The notes under the pieces are model-generated. The model was not told the origin of the DNA and did not search any database. It was given only the letters and a program-made list of their open reading frames with translations. Below, piece by piece: positions 59,301 to 64,000 of a stretch of DNA of 64,000 nt. Source of the stretch: Heterobilharzia americana (lineage: Eukaryota > Platyhelminthes > Trematoda > Strigeidida > Schistosomatidae). A program made the translations under genes and the position numbers. Location: positions 135,612,786-135,676,785 of the forward strand of contig OX104127.1 in assembly GCA_944470555.2 (NCBI GenBank). The letters are read 5' to 3'. Within the stretch, counting starts at the first letter, position 1. The number at the start of each line of letters is the position of its first letter.

Positions 59301-60233
59301 GAAGAACAATGGATGAGTGAACTGCTCACCTTCTACTCGTAAATTTTCAAGACGTTATAAGTAACAGGCATAGTTTAGTAGCTCTATCATGTTTAAGAGT
59401 ATTTTTGCCAATTGATTAGGAATGATAACTCCAGGATTGGAACGAAGTCTAAACATCAATCAGATCCCAGTGTCACCATAATATAATCTGCGTGTTAAAA
59501 GATATGAACAGTTCTTCAAACTCATAACATGCTGTGTTCTAAAAATCAGAACAAATTTACATTTATCTTGTTACAAATTCAATAAAACGAAACGTTTAAA
59601 AAGCAACTCATTACTCACTCACTTTGTAATCATAACAACAATGCTGATTGGAGAATGAAAATGGAATTATTTCTGTTTCTTCTTGTTTAACAGATTTACA
59701 ACAACTATCAATACAAAAAGTAATAAGGCAACAGGTGGATTTATTTTTTTGTGAAACATTGACATTCTTACTCTTCTTCACCTGACAATCAGAGAATTGA
59801 GTACCACTATGACACTGTGTTAAATGTTGCTGTCTCTGCAATTTTTGTATTTGATGAGCACTCATAAAAAGAATTACGATGCTTGTTAACAAGGGTAGCA
59901 GAAATGCTACTAATGTGCGTAGAATAAGAAAATTAATATCTGGTGATGTACAGAATCTGCCGTCTTCCAAATATGCAGGTGGAAACGGATCACTTAAAAT
60001 AATCTGGGCACCAGTTTGCAGTATACTTACTATCCATGGTGCAGCTATTTTCAGTTGTATTGTCAATCCATGTTTACCTGATGCATTTTTGGTGGAGGTA
60101 AACCATCTTGGCTTTGTTAGACGAAAATACGTATCCAAACTAGATCCTAAGAGGTGCAATAATATTGCATGGCAAACAGTTGTCTCAGCAGCAATGGATA
60201 TGCAGCAGAAATTTTCGATGTATTCATTGTCAC
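44903..60233 (-). CDS. Class A (rhodopsin-family) GPCR, amine-receptor-like, 5' end missing
   Basis: Two exons are visible: 60233-59623 (enters phase 1, leaves phase 0) and 46078-44903. Exon A has TM3 with the conserved Cys 3.25, an aromatic-poor TM4 with Trp (KIAAPWIVS), an ECL2 Cys, and TM5 with FLLP (Pro 5.50). Exon B completes a third intracellular loop of about 390 residues, then TM6 with the W-x-P pattern (MWSPFI), TM7, and a tail of about 15 residues. Long loop 3 and short tail are typical of invertebrate aminergic receptors. Key positions deviate: Glu at 3.32, DTY for DRY, YPVGF for NPxxY. TM1 and TM2 exons were not found up to 64000. The ligand cannot be assigned. Confidence 0.85.
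46431..46727. mobile_element. Foldback element with divergent tRNA-like arms (copy 2)
   Basis: The left arm has the minus-strand tRNA-like module (46466-46515) but is cut short internally and at its outer end. The right arm holds TCAGTTGGTAGAGC and the box-B-like GATTCGAATCC on the plus strand, then the shared tail CACCCAGTATAAATACTGG and the end CTATCTCAGATAG. It lies in the large GPCR intron. Confidence 0.75.
47301..47356. repeat. (AT)n microsatellite
   Basis: TA-rich tract with one ACAC interruption. Confidence 0.95.
48080..48440 (+). mobile_element. Penelope-like element 3' fragment
   Basis: The plus strand reads LRICEHLSEWLSKGDVKTITTSILAHLV then DLNESFSTMYRDPINLPKGT, and after a stop RILRTPEAVAIRIKQPEIS. 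This is the end of the GIY-YIG endonuclease and C-terminal tail of PLEs, antisense to the GPCR and inside its intron. Confidence 0.78.
49124..49211. repeat. AT-rich microsatellite
   Basis: TA dinucleotide repeats broken by CG, GTAC and GTATTT. Confidence 0.95.
49849..50204. mobile_element. Foldback element with divergent tRNA-like arms (copy 3)
   Basis: The left end TGATTATCATTTTGAC and CTGAGATAGCCGTAG match copy 1. The left tRNA-like module reads on the minus strand (about 49940-50010), the right one on the plus strand with box-B-like GGTTTGAATCC near 50145. The right outer end stops at CAGTATAAACG, so this end is truncated. Confidence 0.78.
50205..52560. other. GPCR intron, no feature recognised
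   Basis: AT-rich. The 115-codon frame at 51931-52278 has no recognisable domain and lies antisense in the intron, so it is probably chance. Confidence 0.5.
52590..53030 (+). repeat. Possible solo LTR-like segment
   Basis: Contains a TATA-box-like CTATATAAAGCC at about 52688 followed by GAGTTTTATTTC near 52730, an arrangement of promoter then poly(A)-like signal seen in LTRs. Boundaries, target duplication and a second LTR were not found. Very tentative. Confidence 0.2.
53031..54699. other. GPCR intron, no feature recognised
   Basis: AT-rich sequence without recognised motifs. Confidence 0.5.
54700..55160 (+). mobile_element. Penelope-like element 3' fragment (GIY-YIG)
   Basis: The plus strand reads CLYKIKCAENEVSYLDESCRR and LKIRVQKHK, the GIY-YIG pattern of PLEs (usual VYKIKC..C..SYVGQTGR), and after stops VNFDNVHILGNGLHSHKEGM-like sequence near 55010-55065. 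The two zinc-type Cys are partly lost. Confidence 0.65.
55670..55985 (+). mobile_element. tRNA-derived SINE, copy A1
   Basis: tRNA-like head with box A-like AACTCAGTGGTTGAAC near 55828 and box B AGTTCGATCCC near 55878, followed by a non-tRNA tail (GAGTCAGTCTCATACTGGACC). The core 55763-55972 is about 96% identical to the reverse complement of 58291-58500. Confidence 0.8.
56330..56483 (-). mobile_element. Penelope-like element 3' fragment
   Basis: The minus strand reads LKVIYRIPSNF and RLLQIAE followed by a stop, then KLVQPF. This is the C-terminal PLE tail, parallel to 12900-13120. Confidence 0.7.
56484..56692. mobile_element. Foldback element, deletion derivative (copy 4)
   Basis: The left tRNA-like arm on the minus strand (box-B-like GGTTCGAATGC near 56546) and the right outer end (TACCCAGCATC to CTATCTCAGATAG) are present. 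The right tRNA-like module is missing. Confidence 0.6.
56700..56890 (-). mobile_element. Sm-alpha-like SINE relic with hammerhead remnant
   Basis: Minus-strand order: tRNA-like head (GGCGGATAACGCTCCGACG, about 56835-56858), then a hammerhead-like unit at 56763-56717: core TTGACAA (canonical CTGANGA), a weak stem II, GGAA in place of GAAA, stem III ACGCG, and a cleavage-type GTC at 56733-56731 before TTGGATTCC. Head followed by ribozyme is the layout known for the schistosome Sm-alpha family. Core changes should abolish cleavage. Confidence 0.6.
56921..56992 (+). ncRNA. Hammerhead ribozyme relic, plus strand, inverted to its neighbour
   Basis: CATCCAG, then TTGACGA at 56929-56935 (C3 changed to T), stem II GTCC/GGAC with a CAAACA loop (56936-56949), and GAAA at 56950-56953. 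Stem III and the cleavage triplet are degraded. The end CCACTGCTAG mirrors CTAGCAGTGG at 56713-56722. Confidence 0.6.
57080..57295 (-). mobile_element. tRNA-derived SINE
   Basis: Minus-strand box A-like AGCTTAGTGATAACG at 57253-57267 and box B GGTTCGATTA at 57215-57224, then a tail with CATCATGGGTCAACATCAG reading that resembles the far end of the SINE at 58270. Confidence 0.65.
57296..58269. other. GPCR intron, no feature recognised
   Basis: AT-rich. CTGATGAG near 58142 lacks the downstream GAAA needed for a ribozyme. Confidence 0.5.
58270..58590 (-). mobile_element. tRNA-derived SINE, copy A2
   Basis: Inverted copy of the SINE at 55670-55985. The core 58291-58500 has about 8 differences in 205 bases; the part beyond 58500 is more diverged but still alignable (GAGATGGATATC, GAAGTGGAT). 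About 2.3 kb separates the two copies. Confidence 0.8.
58962..59155 (+). mobile_element. Sm-alpha-like SINE relic
   Basis: tRNA-like head TAGCTTAGTGGATAGCGC at 58976-58993 with a worn box B (CGGTCTCAAGTTCC). Downstream, ATCCAG, GTAGTGAG, CCTTAATAGG and GAAA at 59067-59096 follow the order of a hammerhead core with stem I, stem II and the conserved GAAA. Strongly decayed. Confidence 0.45.
59623..60233 (-). CDS. GPCR exon A (TM3-TM5)
   Basis: Acceptor TTTTTTTCAG before GTGACAATG; donor AAA/GTGAGT. 203 codons plus two leading bases. Membrane segments: IENFCCIS to LLGSSLDTY (TM3), KIAAPWIVSILQTGA (TM4), NFLILRTLVAFLLPLL (TM5). After TM5 comes a Gln/Cys/Lys-rich stretch that begins the third intracellular loop. 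Two adjacent Cys occur at 3.25/3.26, and a Cys in EDGRFCTSP fits the usual TM3-ECL2 disulfide. Confidence 0.85.
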
Positions 60234-60267
60234 CTGAAAAAAACAGATCCAGTAAACTATTCATATA

Positions 60268-63200
60268 AAGAAAGGATGATTAATCTGGCTCACTTTAGAC
60301 CAAGAAAAGTAACTTTAGGTCTGGGTCATGCATAGTGTTTAGAGCTGATGATAAATAACGGTGTGCCGGGGTGATTCTTCTGACTTTTATACCTAGTACA
60401 GGCTGCAATTATCATTCGCTGTTTTGAGGAACTCTCATTTGATTGTTATCGGTCGCTTCAGTTTTGTTTTAAATACTAGAAAGACTTTCACACCAGCCAG
60501 TTCAGCGAAGAGGGCGAAAAATTTCCTATGAATTAAGTGATCGCTTTAAGCGTCAATCCAGTGGTAGTATAGGCAATGCATGAACTAAATGACAGTTATC
60601 TGTTGCAAATAAGAAGGTTAAAAGCAAAATGAAACAGACTTCTGTCACTATATGGAATGAATTAGCTAATCAACACAATATACTTCTATTCTTTTTTTTG
60701 GTTTGAATCCAATTCAACATTTCTACTCATAGTTACCTACTAGTAATCTACCAACTTCATTTTTTGTTTATTTTTACCGACGATGACAACTTAACTGACG
60801 TCAAAACGTTTGTATTTAAAAACTCATACCTGAAGAACATCATTTCAGATACACTACTTTTTGAATTAGTCAAGTAGTTATCTACTTTTTGACAACATTA
60901 ACTCTGTTATGACGCCAGTTTGCGATTGCAAACGAAAATAAAACATCCGGAATTCCAATAACTTTATACAATAAATAATAGTATGGTAGTGACTAGAATG
61001 CTTAGAAATATAAGTTGCCTTAATCTGAGGACGTAGTTTGTTCTGTGTAATACGCCATCATTGAGGATCGGTTCTTGTTTATTTATGTATCTCGCACTAA
61101 CAGTATTCGAAAGTGTTTAGATAGTCTTGTTATCCTGAACACTAGCACTAAACCATTTAGAATCACAACTAGTGCGTTACATGAATGAATGATTTGTCTG
61201 TAAAGTTCATGAGACCTAACTGTTCATCACAGTACATAGATGTCGTTACTTCATGGCCCCTAACATAGATAAAGTAAAGTATCTAAATCTATGTCAAAAT
61301 TAACCCTAACCTGTTCATTAAATCATACTTAATTCTTTCATTTGCCTGAAATCAAGTTCAGTAAAGTTCACTGTTGTGTATCTCAGCTAAGCGAATTCGT
61401 TTTCCTAATTCTGTGATAAAAATTTGTTGAGTATCAAACGGTTGGTCATAATATTGGTTTGTATATCATCAGTAATCCTCAAAGTGGTAATTTGCGCACT
61501 GTTGAAGAATCTCGCACTACAGCAAAACATCTATCCACTACTCCCAGGTTCTCAGTGGTTCTCCAACTGATTTCAGTGCATGATAACTACCACCTTGAAT
61601 TCTCACTTTCTGTTTACACCCACAACCACAAAATGACGACTGAAAAATAAATAGTCATAATTTAAAAGTAGATAGAATAGTATTACTGTTTGATGTCAGA
61701 AACTACAATGAATCCAGTTTCTTATCACTTCATCAGGCTTTAATTCGTTTATGACCTGTTTATATAGCAGAGATAAAACGAATAGCTCATGGAAGTTATA
61801 TCAGAATCCTTTTCATCGTTTTTTCCTACGAAAGATAAATTATGTGTATGGAAAAATGAAAGCTTGCAAAATCTCCTGGTCTGCTTGGCCAGATAGTATT
61901 GTGACCAAACCGATTACTGTGGTACTGAGAAGACACTTTTCAAGTCTCATCAACAGCAACCATCTCTACATTGCTGCTGGCGTATGTAGGTGATGCGTTG
62001 CAAGAAAAGTGAAGTGTAGAAGTAAAGTTTCATCCAAAGTTTCTAAAATTTTCTATGAGTTTTGACTTAAAGTGTACAAAAGAGAGCTTACATCAGAAAT
62101 TTTGCTACTGCTGAAACAGAACTGTTAAGTGAGTACACTTAGAAAAAAATACTTGCAGATGCTGAACATTCAAGCAGCAAAGTCTCTCCCTTCCATAATC
62201 ACTAGTGCAAATTCAGATCTCTGAGAGAGCATGAGTTTCTCCAATGTAGCACATATTTTTGGCTGGCGAGTGCTACCAAGCATGAAACCTAACTACAAAG
62301 TTTCCAACCCATCGACATTTGGTGTTCTGTCCTGACTTTGAAACGTATGTCTCTTGTCAAATGTTGCATATATCTTGTCAATTAATGTGGCTAACCTTTT
62401 CAGGCTTCATTTTAGTTCAATCTCTTAATGTTTTATTCATAAATAAGACTGTTAAGAGCCTTCGATCTAGATCTAGTGAAAACTGGTTTGCAGCCAATCA
62501 CTACAGTATTATTCTAAGTTGCTAAAAGTGGAAAAATCAAAGTTGTGCTAAATAAACTACTGATTTAGATGAGCGGTCTACAGCTATTCATGACAGTTAT
62601 CAGTATATTTCACCCATTTTTCATGCTCACAAAATTCATGTCAGTTGTGCTGTCGAGAAGATCGCATTGTGTGATGTCATAAAGTACTAAAATGTTTAGT
62701 ATAAAAGTGGGTTCTAATTTGTTTTTAAATATTATCACCCTAGATAACCAGGTATCCAAAAGAAAGGTAATTTTAGTGGCTGACCTTTCTACACCAAACT
62801 AATCTTATTACATCTCTTATGAAGTTAAGTTCACGTCAGTGGAATGATTTTCCGATGTTTAGATTACGTAAGCTTGACGACAAAGTACTGCTGGTTTTCC
62901 CAAATAGTTTTGAACTATTCATCAGTTAGCAGTGTGCTTAATATGCTAAAATTAACACTGACAAATTTGGCAACTAACTTGAATAACAAGAAGTTGTAAT
63001 GTAATAGGTATTGTATAGACCATCACTCGCCAGGATTCTTCAGGTCCTCTAAGTATAACCTGTTAGAAGCGTGACCTAGAAAACGTCAAGTCTACTGATT
63101 TTAGATAACTATGAAATCAGGCATAAAATTACCCAGTGACGTCCTTTATTTTTGCAGAAACGCCAACTCATATTTTCGTCGTGATTCTTAAAGAGCCAAT

Positions 63201-64000
63201 AAACAGAGCACATTATAGAGAGAATTGAGTGATTGAATCTTATAAATTTCAGTTGTAGTCTGCACGATATTGTTTCATAAGTACCACCACCAAATAATCT
63301 ACATTTTAATATCAGCCATACTATTTTGTAGAACCTATACTTCTGACAGCATAGTGCCAAATCCTCATTGTAAAATGCTCATCTAACCTGTGATATTCAA
63401 CAGTCAATCCATTTGATGTAAAAACAACCAAATAACTGTTCCGTCACAGAAATCCAGTCGCGAATATTTTCTGGCATTTCGTCTGCTGTTGTCTTTAGTC
63501 ATTCAAGACAGCTCATATTACTGCGCAATATTTCAAGTTACTAAACCTCGTCCCAGTAAATCAAGGCAGAATACTGAAATGAGGGAAAATAATTTTAGGA
63601 GTCGAAGACGCGGAGAGGAACAATGGGAAAAACAGACAATGACAAGTAATATGAACATTATTTTGAAGATAATATATGGAAACATCTGCGCCACTTAAGT
63701 GAATTTCAGCCATACCTTATGGAGTCTGAAATCACTAATTTTGATTGTCAGGTGAACTGTAACCAGAAAGGTTATATTTCTGCACTTGCCACTCGCATTA
63801 AGCAGTAGCTAGGAGTGCATCACACGTCATAGAAACCTGAATCGACAAAGATTTATCGCCTCTGTCAACCAAGACTCTACTTCTGACTCATATGTTATTA
63901 CAGTTTATGACAAGCAGATAATGCAGTAAAGGTAGTAGTTGTCTAGCACTTGTGGATCTATAAAATGCTTCACCTCTTATTCTCATGTTTTACAACAATA
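60268..64000. other. GPCR upstream intron, no exon recognised
   Basis: The phase-1 acceptor at 60233 requires an upstream exon, yet no minus-strand frame here looks like TM1 or TM2 (no LAVADL-type or GN-V motif found). The short frames at 61459, 61751, 62319, 63109 and 63489 resemble nothing known to me. Confidence 0.5.

Noticed and set aside
61725..61745. CTGATGAAG followed by GATAAGAAAC on the minus strand as a hammerhead
   Set aside because: GAAAC is present, but the bases between cannot form stem II and no cleavage-side stem I was found.
63109..63360. Missing TM1-TM2 exon of the GPCR
   Set aside because: The minus-strand frame has hydrophobic patches but neither the Asn 1.50 nor the Asp 2.50 context, and no phase-1 donor fitting the acceptor at 60233.

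Overview
The window looks like nuclear DNA of a blood fluke (Schistosoma or a close relative). It has AT-rich, gene-poor sequence, kilobase introns next to 30-37 nt micro-introns, and a dense load of decayed non-LTR retrotransposons (CR1/Jockey-like, RTE-like), Penelope-like elements (PLEs) and tRNA-derived SINEs, some with hammerhead-ribozyme relics. Bacterial features such as operons, ribosome binding sites or CRISPR arrays are absent. Family names were assigned by reading translated motifs; no database was searched.

Two host genes can be supported, both on the minus strand. The first (14907 to 4114) is a complete 26S proteasome regulatory subunit 4 (Rpt2/PSMC1), a 436-residue AAA ATPase in 8 coding exons. 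Its first four introns are only 34, 30, 33 and 37 nt; the last three are 3.8, 3.1 and 2.5 kb. The second (60233 to 44903) is the 3' part of a class A GPCR. Two exons are visible, carrying TM3-TM5 and a very long third intracellular loop plus TM6-TM7, separated by a 13.5 kb intron. Exons for the N-terminus, TM1 and TM2 were not found and probably lie beyond 64000.

Layout: 1-4.1 kb, intergenic with an (AT)n tract and a weak PLE trace. 4.1-14.9 kb, Rpt2, whose introns hold a 98% identical inverted pair of RTE fragments flanking exon 7, and a PLE fragment. 15.5-36 kb, a graveyard of CR1-like and RTE-like copies in both orientations, including a head-to-head CR1 pair and a tail-to-tail RTE pair. 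36.8-39.1 kb, a near full-length PLE with in-frame stops. 39.8-40.7 kb, a small inverted-repeat element and a foldback element made of two divergent tRNA-like arms. 42.4-43.9 kb, a PLE of another lineage. 44.9-60.2 kb, the GPCR, whose large intron holds foldback elements, SINEs, Sm-alpha-like ribozyme relics, PLE pieces and AT microsatellites. 60.3-64 kb, nothing recognisable.

The observations most worth following are: the inverted RTE pair bracketing Rpt2 exon 7 (possible circular RNA); the foldback family with two outward-facing tRNA-like promoters; the inverted pair of hammerhead relics; and the GPCR with Glu at 3.32, DTY for DRY and YPxxF for NPxxY.
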